From positions 1-64,000 of IMG/VR virus record IMGVR_UViG_3300009788_000098: a stretch of 64,000 bases of DNA; one strand, written 5' to 3'. The translations under genes and the position numbers were made by a program. Origin of the DNA: a virus. Of the stretch, positions 36,404 to 45,124 are shown piece after piece (position 1 is the stretch's first letter; each line of letters starts with the position of its first letter). The notes under the pieces were generated by a model, which was not told where the DNA came from, did not search any database, and worked only from the letters and a program-made list of their open reading frames with translations.

Positions 36404-37440
36404 AAGTTTTAGTTACAGGACATAACGGTTACATAGGATCAGTCCTCGTTCCGATGTTACAGGAACATGGACACACAGTTGTCGGCATGGATGCTGATTG
36501 GTTCAAGGATTGCCTATTCACAGTTCCTCAATACAAATTGCAGGAAACAAAGCGTGACATTCGTACAGTCCATGATGAGAACGAACTCAAAGGTTACGAT
36601 GCTATCATCTACCTTGCTAATTTGTGTAATGACCCGCTTGGCTGGCTCAATCCAACGCTCACCTACAAAATCAATCACGCCTGGTCAATGCGGTTTGCAT
36701 ACCGTGCCATGCTTGCAGGAGTTGAGAGATTTGTGTTTGCTTCCTCGTGTAGCGTGTATGGCAACGCAGATGGAGTTGTGGATGAGAGTTCTGAACTCAA
36801 TCCGCTCACGCCTTACGCAGGTGCTAAATTTCGCATGGAGGACAGTTTAGATGAATTCGGTGCAAGAGCACAAATGCTAAACCTTCCCTTCACGCCAGTA
36901 TCATTACGCAACGCAACTGTCTATGGTGTTTCCCCTAGACTTCGCACAGACATTGTGGTCAATGATCTTGTGAAATCAGCATACGTAACAGGCAAGGTGA
37001 CATTGTTGAGTGACGGCACGGCTATGCGTCCATTGGTGCATGTGCGGGATGTGTGCAGAGTCTTCGTCCTTGCGTTAGAAGCCCCGAAAGATGTTGTCCA
37101 TAGACAGAAGTTCAATATCGGTTCTGAGAACCTTGCTGTACTGGAAATTGCCAAGATTGTTGCGAACATTACGGAAGCCGAGGTAGAGATTGGAACTAGC
37201 GGTGCAGACACACGTAGTTATGAAGTTGATTTTAGCAAGGCGAAACGCCAATTGAACTTCAAGCCTAATTGGGAGGCATGGGATGGTGTTGAAGAACTGT
37301 GGGATGCGTTTGAGGCAACATGCGTTGATGGGGTTCTTGCAGGACATCCTATTGAGTGGTACAAGTTCAACCGCCTAAAGCGTATTCAATATCTGCAAGA
37401 ATCTGAACAGATTGATTATAAGTTGTTTTGGAAGGAGTAA
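36400..37440 (+). CDS. NAD-dependent SDR (epimerase/reductase), 346 aa
   Basis: TGHNGYIGSVLVPML (6-20) binds NAD. The catalytic region is ASSCSVYGNADG and NPLTPYAGAKFRMED, with the Tyr and Lys of YxxxK. There is no Thr-Asp-Glu triad as in 4,6-dehydratases, so epimerase or 4-ketoreductase is more likely. A C-terminal extension of about 50 residues follows. It would act on the CDP- or dTDP-sugar of the cassette. Confidence 0.8.
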   Translation: MKVLVTGHNGYIGSVLVPMLQEHGHTVVGMDADWFKDCLFTVPQYKLQETKRDIRTVHDENELKGYDAIIYLANLCNDPLGWLNPTLTYKINHAWSMRFAYRAMLAGVERFVFASSCSVYGNADGVVDESSELNPLTPYAGAKFRMEDSLDEFGARAQMLNLPFTPVSLRNATVYGVSPRLRTDIVVNDLVKSAYVTGKVTLLSDGTAMRPLVHVRDVCRVFVLALEAPKDVVHRQKFNIGSENLAVLEIAKIVANITEAEVEIGTSGADTRSYEVDFSKAKRQLNFKPNWEAWDGVEELWDAFEATCVDGVLAGHPIEWYKFNRLKRIQYLQESEQIDYKLFWKE

Positions 37441-37443
37441 GAA

Positions 37444-37683
37444 GTGACAAAAGTATTGCATAATGTGTGTGATATATGTGGAAAAGACAGATTATGGAAT
37501 GGTATTGCGGGATGGGCAGTTTTGAAACTGAAACCCAAAACTGAAGATGATAAAAAGACTTTGCTGTTTCAAGAATATTACAAGAATTACAGACAGTACT
37601 CTAGCAAAATGGATATATGTTATGTATGTACAAAAGAGTTTATTGCTTGGTTAGCAAATCGAAAGCGGAAGGAACTGCAATGA
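37444..37683 (+). CDS. Zinc-binding small protein, 79 aa
   Basis: GTG start at 37444 behind GGAAGGAG. CDICGKD (9-15) and CYVC (59-62) form a zinc ribbon, with a helical insert between. Ends in ATGA overlapping the methyltransferase. Its position within the cassette may be incidental. Confidence 0.6.
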   Translation: MTKVLHNVCDICGKDRLWNGIAGWAVLKLKPKTEDDKKTLLFQEYYKNYRQYSSKMDICYVCTKEFIAWLANRKRKELQ

Positions 37684-38834
37684 ACTGTCGCTCATGTAAC
37701 AGCACCGATTTACAACTCATCCTGGACTTGGGCGAGATGCCATTGGCAAACGCCCTGCTAGAAACCCCCGATCAACTCTGCAAAAAATATCCACTAGACG
37801 TGTGGTTCTGCAACGATTGCACATTGGTACAAATTAGCGAGACTGTTGCACCTGAGATACTGTTCAGTGACTATGCGTACTTTAGCTCGTACTCGGATAC
37901 GGTTGTGCAGAATGCGGCAGAGTTAGTAGAACACGTGATGTGGAAATATGAACCCCAAACTGTAGTTGAGATTGGGAGCAACGATGGGTACTTGTTGCAA
38001 CACTATCCAGAGGATATAAAGATACTTGGCTTTGAGCCAGCAGAGAACATTGCGAAGGTCGCTAATGCAAAAGGTATTAGCACAGATGCCTCGTTTTTTA
38101 CCAAGCGGGTAGCACAAATCTTGTGTGTTATGCCAGCGGATATTATCCATGCCAACAATGTCCTCGCTCATGTAGCAGACCTGAATGACTTCGTTGAGGG
38201 TATTGCAATACTTCTCGCAGACAATGGGACAGTCATTATCGAAGTCCCTCACGTCAAGGAATTAGTAACGCATTGCGAATTCGACACCATCTACCACGAA
38301 CATCTATGCTACTTCTCAATATCGGCTATCCACAACTTGTTGCAACGACACGGGCTACACATTCATGCTGTTGAACCAATTCCCATTCACGGTGGGTCAA
38401 TACGCATATTTGCCATGAAACGACCAAGTAGCTTCAAGATAGTACACGATGAGACCTCATTGCCCAGTTATTACAAGGGGTTTGCAGAGGCGGTTGTTTG
38501 GTACAGAAATCACTTCAAGAAGTTCCTTGATGATTTGAGACATGTCTGTGGCCCGATTGTTGCTTATGGTGCTGCCGCCAAGGGTGCGGTATTGCTGAAC
38601 TATTGTGGCGTTGGTGCAGAGATACTGGATTATATAGTTGACCGAAGTCCACACAAGCAGGGGAAGTACATGCCGGGGGTACGATTGCCAATCTTTCCTG
38701 TGGAGATGCTGCTAGAAGATCAGCCTAACTATTGCCTTATCCTTGCGTGGAACCATGCTGATGAGATAATGAAGCAACTGTCAGAATATAAGGGGAAGTT
38801 CATTATTCCAATACCGAATGTGAGGGTTGTATGA
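37680..38834 (+). CDS. Sugar C-methyltransferase-type SAM enzyme, 384 aa
   Basis: The N-terminal zinc motif CRSC (3-6) with CNDC (44-47), the SAM loop TVVEIGSNDGYLL (near 95), a conserved HGGSIRIF and the C-terminal NAD-like domain (GAAAKGAVLLNY) match the TylC3/NovU/EvaC group. These transfer a methyl to carbon 3 of a 4-keto deoxysugar nucleotide. A branched sugar product is therefore likely. I chose the ATG at 37680 (ATGA). Confidence 0.85.
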   Translation: MNCRSCNSTDLQLILDLGEMPLANALLETPDQLCKKYPLDVWFCNDCTLVQISETVAPEILFSDYAYFSSYSDTVVQNAAELVEHVMWKYEPQTVVEIGSNDGYLLQHYPEDIKILGFEPAENIAKVANAKGISTDASFFTKRVAQILCVMPADIIHANNVLAHVADLNDFVEGIAILLADNGTVIIEVPHVKELVTHCEFDTIYHEHLCYFSISAIHNLLQRHGLHIHAVEPIPIHGGSIRIFAMKRPSSFKIVHDETSLPSYYKGFAEAVVWYRNHFKKFLDDLRHVCGPIVAYGAAAKGAVLLNYCGVGAEILDYIVDRSPHKQGKYMPGVRLPIFPVEMLLEDQPNYCLILAWNHADEIMKQLSEYKGKFIIPIPNVRVV

Positions 38835-39352
38835 AGTTCATTGAGACCGAATTTGATGGCGTGTGGCTTATCAAGGCTGAACAACACTGGGACTTGCGTG
38901 GTGGCTTTGCTCGTGGCTTCTGCGCGAGAGAGTTTGAAGAACACAACTTGCCTACTAAAATTGTCCAGACTAATTGGGCGTATGACCACAGAGAAGGAAC
39001 TTGGCGTGGGCTACATTATCAAGTTGCCCCTCATAAAGAAGCCAAACTTATTGTGCCGGTGAACAGAATACACGATATTATTATTGACCTGCGCCCCAAG
39101 TCGGATACTTACATGGAGTGGGGTTCATTCGTGCTTACAGGGCGTACTATGCTCTACGTTCCAGAAGGGTTTGCGCATGGTCATCAGGCAATGGAAGATA
39201 ATGTGCGTATCTTCTACCACATGTTCAACTATTATAATCCTGAACATAAGAGGGGAATACGGCATGATGATTCAGCATTCAGAATGTGGTTGCCACTAGA
39301 GATTACAGCAATGTCTTTGCAAGACAAGCATTGGCCTAACTATGAAGCGTAG
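38831..39352 (+). CDS. RmlC-like sugar 3,5-epimerase, 173 aa
   Basis: Cupin of normal length for the family. DLRGGFARGF (21-30), TNWAYDHREGTWRGLHYQ (47-64, with the catalytic His 62) and VPEGFAHGHQ (about 110) match dTDP-4-dehydrorhamnose 3,5-epimerases. It would invert carbon 3 and/or 5 of a 4-keto sugar nucleotide. The usual partner 4,6-dehydratase is not in this window. Coupled on both sides. Confidence 0.85.
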   Translation: MKFIETEFDGVWLIKAEQHWDLRGGFARGFCAREFEEHNLPTKIVQTNWAYDHREGTWRGLHYQVAPHKEAKLIVPVNRIHDIIIDLRPKSDTYMEWGSFVLTGRTMLYVPEGFAHGHQAMEDNVRIFYHMFNYYNPEHKRGIRHDDSAFRMWLPLEITAMSLQDKHWPNYEA

Positions 39353-40478
39353 CATACCTATCGCTGGCCCGTGGATTACCCAGAAGGAAATAGACTATGT
39401 TGCCGATGCTGTTGCAAATGCGTGGTATCAAGATGCCGGTATTTACCATGTGCGCTTTGAGAATGCGTTTGCAGAGTACGTTGGGCGCAAACATGCAATA
39501 GCACTCCCGACATGCACATCTGCAATTCACCTTGCACTATTAGCATTGGGAGTTGGCAAGGGCGATGAGGTTATTGTTCCTGAACTAACGTGGATTGCAA
39601 CAGCAGCTCCCATTACTTATGTCGGTGCGACACCTGTGTTCTGCGATGTGGACAAAGATACGTGGTGCATGGACGTTGAGGCTTTGAAGATAGCAATAAC
39701 ACCAAGGACCAAGGCTATTATCCCTGTTGATCTCTACGGTGGGATGCCCGACTATGATGAGATATTGAAGATTGCCAAGAAGCATAACATTGCTGTCATT
39801 GAAGACGCAGCCCAAGCTATCGGGTCTGAGTACAAGAAGCACAAAGCAGGCTCGTTTGGAACAGTTAGTTGCTTCTCGTTTCATGGTAGCAAGACGATGA
39901 CTACGGGCGAGGGTGGAATGTTGGTTACTGACATGGACGAGGTATATAACCGCGCATTACATTATCGTGACCATTGCCGTGAGGGTATATCATATCGAAG
40001 CGATGCAATCGGATACAAATATAAGATGTCATCCATGCAAGCGGCATTGGGGTTGGCACAGTTGGAGCGCATTGATGAGTTAGTTGAGAAGAAACTTAAA
40101 TTGGCTGAATGGTATACTGATAGATTATGGAAGTGCAAAAAGATAATTTGTTGGAACTTGGAAGCTTCTCACACGAAGAACTCGTATTGGATGACTTCAA
40201 TCGTTATAGACTCTGATGAATATAATAATCCTGAGATATATCGAAACGAAGTGATGGAAGCATTAAAGGAAAGAAACATAGGTGTTCGTCCCGTGTTTTA
40301 TCCACTGAGTCGCTTAGCAGCCTATGGTGCTTATTCTAAAGGTGAATACGTTAGTTATCGCAGTCCAAATGCCGACTATATAGGTCGGCGTGGTATCAGC
40401 CTTCCCTCAGCACTATGTCTGACAGAAGAAGATGTTGATTACGTGTGCAAGAACCTGCTGGAGATATTAGATGCGTAA
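39342..40478 (+). CDS. DegT/DnrJ/EryC1-type aminotransferase, 378 aa
   Basis: PLP-dependent enzyme. TCTSAIHLALLALGVGKGDEV (58-76) holds the cofactor phosphate, EDAAQAIGS (154-162) the stacking residues, and FHGSKTMTTGEGG (180-192) the Schiff-base Lys 184. It would place an amino group on a keto-sugar nucleotide. Full length, no frameshift. It starts inside the RmlC-like gene. Confidence 0.9.
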   Translation: MKRSIPIAGPWITQKEIDYVADAVANAWYQDAGIYHVRFENAFAEYVGRKHAIALPTCTSAIHLALLALGVGKGDEVIVPELTWIATAAPITYVGATPVFCDVDKDTWCMDVEALKIAITPRTKAIIPVDLYGGMPDYDEILKIAKKHNIAVIEDAAQAIGSEYKKHKAGSFGTVSCFSFHGSKTMTTGEGGMLVTDMDEVYNRALHYRDHCREGISYRSDAIGYKYKMSSMQAALGLAQLERIDELVEKKLKLAEWYTDRLWKCKKIICWNLEASHTKNSYWMTSIVIDSDEYNNPEIYRNEVMEALKERNIGVRPVFYPLSRLAAYGAYSKGEYVSYRSPNADYIGRRGISLPSALCLTEEDVDYVCKNLLEILDA

Positions 40479-41319
40479 GATACTCGTTACAGGTGCAACT
40501 GGCTTCATCGGGAGGCAATGTTTGCAGTATCTAAACGACTATGAGGTTCATGCAACTTACTTGAGTGGTTGGAAATCAGAACGGTGGTTGACAACAGATG
40601 TTGTTTGGTATTGGGCAGATTTGCTAAATGATGCAAAATCTATTATAGAGACAGTACGCCCAACTCACCTCTTGCACTTCGCATGGTTTATGGAACACGG
40701 GAAGTACTGGACTTCTGAAAAGAACTTGATATGGTTGCAGGCAAGTACAAACTTGCTACGTGCCTTTGCAGATAATGGTGGTCAACGTGTCGTGATAGCA
40801 GGTAGTTGTGCGGAGTTCGGTAAGTCCCTATACGGTATCTGCAAACATTCGCTTCAATTAGTCACAAGTGCATATTGCAAAGCGAGAGGTATTAGCAGTG
40901 CTTGGGGACGAATATTCTTTCCATACGGCGCTTATGAGAGACCTCAGCGGTTAGTACCTTACGTTATAAATAATCTACTACAAAACAAGGAAGCACTTTG
41001 CACAAGTGGCACTCAGGTTCGGGATTTGGTGTATGTATCTGATGTCGCCAAGGCATTTGTAGACATTCTCAACTCGGACGTTCAGGGTGTTGTAAATATA
41101 GGTTCGGGAACAGGGACACCAATAAAGGAAGTTGTGACCACGATTGGCAAATTGTTGCAACGGGAGGAGCTTATCAAACTATGTGCAGTTCCTGACCGAC
41201 CTGATGAGACTGGAATTATCATTGCGAACAATAGTTGCTTGCAGGATATTGGCTGGTCACCTGAGTTTGATTTAGAGATTGGCATACAGAAAGCGATAGA
41301 CTACTGGACATCAAAATGA
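40471..41319 (+). CDS. NAD-dependent SDR reductase/epimerase, 282 aa
   Basis: TGATGFIGRQCLQYL (7-21) is the dinucleotide loop. AGSCAEFG...SLYGICKHSL holds a YxxxK motif. A C-terminal substrate domain has VRDLVYVSDVAKAF. Somewhat short for the family, as in 4-ketoreductases that finish deoxysugars. Likely a late step, after C-methylation, epimerisation or amination. Confidence 0.8.
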   Translation: MRKILVTGATGFIGRQCLQYLNDYEVHATYLSGWKSERWLTTDVVWYWADLLNDAKSIIETVRPTHLLHFAWFMEHGKYWTSEKNLIWLQASTNLLRAFADNGGQRVVIAGSCAEFGKSLYGICKHSLQLVTSAYCKARGISSAWGRIFFPYGAYERPQRLVPYVINNLLQNKEALCTSGTQVRDLVYVSDVAKAFVDILNSDVQGVVNIGSGTGTPIKEVVTTIGKLLQREELIKLCAVPDRPDETGIIIANNSCLQDIGWSPEFDLEIGIQKAIDYWTSK

Positions 41320-42419
41320 ATTGTCCTGTTTGCCAATCCAATCAAACAACTCTTTTTATTCAACGAGAGTCTGTTCCTGTTCATCAGAACGTTGTGATAA
41401 GGAGTTTGCAAGAAGCACGGAACGCCCCTGTAGGGACATTGGAACTCGTTGTTTGCGAGAGGTGTGGCTTTATCTTCAACCGTGCATTTGACCCTGCGGC
41501 AATGAACTATGAAGAACACTATGACAATAATCAAAATTACTCTTGCGTATTTCAGGAGCATGTTGCAGATCGAGCACGTTATCTGAACGAGAATATCAAG
41601 AACAGTGTGATAATCGAGATTGGGTGCGGGAATGGGGAGTTCTTGAGACAGTTAGTTTCAGATAGCAACATAGGATATGGCATTGACCCCGCTTACACTG
41701 GCTTGATGTCTGAGAAACGGGCGACGTTCAAGAGAAGCTATTTCAGCCCAGATGTAGTTGATGTTCTCGCAGATGTGGTTATATGTCGCCATGTCATTGA
41801 GCATATTCAAGACCCACTGCGTTTACTCAATGACATTAAACAGGTGGCAAAGGACTCAGCTAGAATATTTATTGAGACTCCCAACGCTTCGTGGATTCTT
41901 CGCAATCAGGCTTCTTGGGACTTTTTCTATGAGCATTGTTCGTATTTCTCGGCAGAGTCATTGACGTGTGCGCTCAACAGTGCGGGCATTAAGGCAGACC
42001 GATTGCACAACGTGTTTGATGGTCAATACTTATGGCTAGAAGCATCGTTGCCTGGCGACAGCAAACAGGGCATTCCCGAAACTGCTATACCTGTGCTTGC
42101 TCACGAATATGTCAGCAATAAAGATAGGCTAATAGATAACCACACTGCCATCTGGGGAGCTGGGGCGAAAGGTGTGACTTTTGCAAACTTGATTGATCCA
42201 GAGATGAAGCGGATAAGTTGCGTAGTTGATATAAATCCTAATAAGCAAGGTTGTTTTATTCCTTGTTCTGGTCATCCGATAATCAGCTATGCCGAGTTGG
42301 GGGATTACCATGTGGAAACGATAATAAATATGAATCCGAATTACTTTGACGAGAACGAAGCTATACTGCACGACATGAAATTTGATATTGATTTGATAGG
42401 GGTTGAGGAGTTGCTATGA
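41316..42419 (+). CDS. SAM methyltransferase with N-terminal zinc motif, 367 aa
   Basis: CPVC (3-6) with CERC (48-51), then the SAM loop IIEIGCGNGEFL (near 95) and RHVIEHIQDPL typical of Methyltransf_23-like enzymes. The C-terminal domain has WGAGAKGVTFANL, like the C-methyltransferase at 37680, so the two are related. Substrate may be the same nucleotide sugar or a glycan. Intact and coupled. Confidence 0.8.
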   Translation: MNCPVCQSNQTTLFIQRESVPVHQNVVIRSLQEARNAPVGTLELVVCERCGFIFNRAFDPAAMNYEEHYDNNQNYSCVFQEHVADRARYLNENIKNSVIIEIGCGNGEFLRQLVSDSNIGYGIDPAYTGLMSEKRATFKRSYFSPDVVDVLADVVICRHVIEHIQDPLRLLNDIKQVAKDSARIFIETPNASWILRNQASWDFFYEHCSYFSAESLTCALNSAGIKADRLHNVFDGQYLWLEASLPGDSKQGIPETAIPVLAHEYVSNKDRLIDNHTAIWGAGAKGVTFANLIDPEMKRISCVVDINPNKQGCFIPCSGHPIISYAELGDYHVETIINMNPNYFDENEAILHDMKFDIDLIGVEELL

Positions 42420-43144
42420 GCGAATTTGAGAAAGAAGTGCAGGACAATATCGCGCGACTGGGTGCAGATAATGTTGCTAAGAAGATGGGATATGAGTGGA
42501 TAGAACGTGTTGCTCCCAATGGCTACATGCACAACTTCACCTGGTTGGGGTTGCCGATTATTCAATTACCACAAGACATTATCGCATTGCAGGAAATCAT
42601 CTGGCGCACATACCCCGATGTGATAGTTGAGCTAGGGATAGCGCGTGGGGGCGGATTAGCATTCTACGCATCTATGCTAGAATTGAACGGTGGTGGCAGG
42701 GTTATTGGAGTTGACATTGACATCAGGGAACCCAATAGGATAGCCATTGAAGACCACGCAATGTGGGGGGCAATAGAGATGATAGAGGGATCATCGACAG
42801 ACATACGTGTCGTGAAAGAGGTGAAAGAACTCATCGACACTTACGATAGAGTTATGGTGTGCTTGGACAGCCACCACACACACGAACACGTCTTGCGAGA
42901 ACTAGAATTGTACTCTCCGTTGGTAACAAGAGGATGCTACCTTGTGGTATTCGACACCTGGTTAGAGGATTTGGCGACAGGAACGTTCCCAGACCGTCCG
43001 TGGGGAAAGGGGAACAATCCCAAGACTGCTGTGTGGGAATTTTTTGGAACTGGTGCAGGAAAACGGTTTGAGTTTGACAAGCGCATACAGAACAAGTTGG
43101 TGATGACCAGTAACCCTGATGGATATTTGAGGTGTGTGAAATGA
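42416..43144 (+). CDS. CmcI-type (cephalosporin hydroxylase/O-methyltransferase family) protein, 242 aa
   Basis: ELGIARGGGLAFYASML (72-88) is the SAM loop, GVDIDIREPN the acidic strand, and FDTWLEDLATGTFPDRPWG and GNNPKTAVWEFF are diagnostic of the CmcI family. Members linked to glycans methylate sugar hydroxyls, e.g. rhamnosyl O-methyltransferases. The metal-binding acidic residues appear present. Part of the same coupled run. Confidence 0.85.
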   Translation: MSEFEKEVQDNIARLGADNVAKKMGYEWIERVAPNGYMHNFTWLGLPIIQLPQDIIALQEIIWRTYPDVIVELGIARGGGLAFYASMLELNGGGRVIGVDIDIREPNRIAIEDHAMWGAIEMIEGSSTDIRVVKEVKELIDTYDRVMVCLDSHHTHEHVLRELELYSPLVTRGCYLVVFDTWLEDLATGTFPDRPWGKGNNPKTAVWEFFGTGAGKRFEFDKRIQNKLVMTSNPDGYLRCVK

Positions 43145-44133
43145 GATTTAGCATCGTAATCCCCAACCGCAACCGCGAAGATACGCTCCACTACACGTTG
43201 CAGACCTGCATTGAACAAGCCAACTTTGACGACTATGAAATTGTAGTCTACGACAATGCAAGTGATCCTCCAGCAGAAGTCAGACCTAGATGCACTCTCT
43301 ACCGTGGCGAGGAACCACTCTCAATGACACGAAGTTGGGAAGCTGCTGTAGGATACGCTAAGGGTGACTACATTATCGTTGTTGGCAGTGATGATGGGAT
43401 GATACCCCATGCTCTGCATGATATTGATGAAGTGCTAACCGCATTACACAACCCCCCTCTCTTGCGCTGGAATAGATGTTACTACACGTGGGCTAATGCT
43501 ACCCAAATAGCACTGCCTCCTCAACTGGGGGTGTTGCAGTTAGTCAAGGATGGTAGTTCGCGTATGCTCGATGCTAAGAAGCTGATTGATGCTGTAGCGC
43601 GCGGCAAGATGGATTATACGTTCCTGCCCATGCTTTACACAGCGGCCATTAGGAGAGATTTGCTAGACACAATGAGAGAACGAACAGGGAGTGTGTTTCA
43701 TTCGGTGTGTCCTGACATATTTTCGGGGTTTGCTTTTGCGTCTCTAGTAGACACAGTTCCGTGTATCAACAAGGCAATGACTATCAGCGGTGGAGGCAAT
43801 AGGTCAACGGGCTTTCATGTCATGGCTATTCCTTACGGCGAGATTAGCAAGGAATTTCTTGCCCTGAACAGACAGGATGGGCTTGTGTTGAATCACCGTA
43901 TCCCAGAGGGGTATTATGACCGCTTGGATGGGGGTTTGCAAGGTAGTTATTACACAGTTTATGATTTGGGTCTGATTGATTGGGATATAGCAGATACGCC
44001 AGAGAAGTTTACAGATATGCCTGCCTTTGATGGTCGGCGCGCAAATATGCGTGCTACTGACGTGTACCATGCTTCGATAATATGTGGGCGTGAGTTACAG
44101 TTTGAGCCTGATTTGAATTTTGTGGAGTGGTGA
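43141..44133 (+). CDS. Family 2 glycosyltransferase, 330 aa
   Basis: I chose the ATG at 43141 (ATGA). FSIVIPNRNREDTLHYTLQT (3-22) is the GT2 start, YDNASDPP the base contact, GDYIIVVGSDDG (near 80) the DxD-type metal site. The C-terminal half shares long blocks with the next gene (LYTAAIRRDLLD, FSGFAFAS, ending NFVEW). It would transfer the finished sugar or extend a glycan. Confidence 0.85.
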   Translation: MRFSIVIPNRNREDTLHYTLQTCIEQANFDDYEIVVYDNASDPPAEVRPRCTLYRGEEPLSMTRSWEAAVGYAKGDYIIVVGSDDGMIPHALHDIDEVLTALHNPPLLRWNRCYYTWANATQIALPPQLGVLQLVKDGSSRMLDAKKLIDAVARGKMDYTFLPMLYTAAIRRDLLDTMRERTGSVFHSVCPDIFSGFAFASLVDTVPCINKAMTISGGGNRSTGFHVMAIPYGEISKEFLALNRQDGLVLNHRIPEGYYDRLDGGLQGSYYTVYDLGLIDWDIADTPEKFTDMPAFDGRRANMRATDVYHASIICGRELQFEPDLNFVEW

Positions 44134-44134
44134 A

Positions 44135-45124
44135 ATGCCTAGATTTAGCATCGTAATCCCCGCCCGTAATCGGCACCATACGTTAGCATACACACTCAAA
44201 ACGTGTCTTGCGTGTGAGTACGACAACTACGAAATAATCGTATACGACAATGCAAGCATACCTCCGCTTGAAGTCCCAAGTGGCGTTACCCTCTACCGTG
44301 GCGAGAAGGCACTTTCCGTAACACGAAGCTGGAACGAGGCTGTCCTGCGCGCTACAGGAGAATACATCATTCTCTTTGGTAACGACGATGGCATTATTCC
44401 TTACGCTCTGCGCGACTTGGATACTATCCTAACGACAATGGGTAATCCGCCACTGCTCCGCTGGCGTAGGTGCTATTACACATGGGCTAATGCCGATATG
44501 ATAGGATTGCCACACCAGCGGGGAATTTTGCAACTGTCTATAGGCGGCACTCCACGCATACTAAACTCTAAGAAACTGATAAGCGCCGCAGTGCAACTCA
44601 AGATAGATTACACCTATTTGCCAATGCTGTACACGGCGACTATCAGGCGTGACCTAGTAGAAGAGCTATATGAGCGCACAGGATATGTATTTCACTCTCT
44701 CGCACCAGACCTGTTCTCAGGGTTTGCTTTTGCGGCAATGGTGGACAAAGTGCCATCAATTACTAAGCCCATGACCATCAATGCCGGAAGCAACGAATCA
44801 ACAGGTGTTAACGTGTTGGCTTTTGGCAAAACGGGGAAAGAGTCAGAGCTTCATAAGGAATTTATAAGGTTGAATTACCAGGATGGATTGATACCTGCTA
44901 ATCACATGACAAAACAAGAGCTGACACGACAAGCAGAATTTGAGAGGTGCTTTCGTATCATAGGAGAGTTGGGGTTGATAGACCATGACCCTGTGCCGTT
45001 CTCCGATGTGCCGGAGTTTGATGGAACAATTGAAGAAGTGTATGCAAACGATGTGTTTGAGGCATCGCAGATATGTGGGGAGAGATTAGATACGCCGTAT
45101 AGTTTGGAATTTGTGGAGTGGTAA
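44135..45124 (+). CDS. Family 2 glycosyltransferase, paralogue of the preceding gene, 329 aa
   Basis: ATG at 44135 just after the previous TGA. FSIVIPARNRHHTLAYTLKT, VYDNASIPP, EYIILFGNDDG and LYTATIRRDLVE align block by block with the protein at 43141, and both end FVEW. The product of a tandem duplication that has since diverged, so the two probably use the same or related donor on different acceptors. Confidence 0.85.
   Translation: MPRFSIVIPARNRHHTLAYTLKTCLACEYDNYEIIVYDNASIPPLEVPSGVTLYRGEKALSVTRSWNEAVLRATGEYIILFGNDDGIIPYALRDLDTILTTMGNPPLLRWRRCYYTWANADMIGLPHQRGILQLSIGGTPRILNSKKLISAAVQLKIDYTYLPMLYTATIRRDLVEELYERTGYVFHSLAPDLFSGFAFAAMVDKVPSITKPMTINAGSNESTGVNVLAFGKTGKESELHKEFIRLNYQDGLIPANHMTKQELTRQAEFERCFRIIGELGLIDHDPVPFSDVPEFDGTIEEVYANDVFEASQICGERLDTPYSLEFVEW

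Noticed and set aside
36400-37440. Assignment as a nucleotide-sugar 4,6-dehydratase
   Set aside because: The Thr-Asp-Glu triad expected in dehydratases reads Ser-Cys-Ser here, so epimerase or reductase is more likely.
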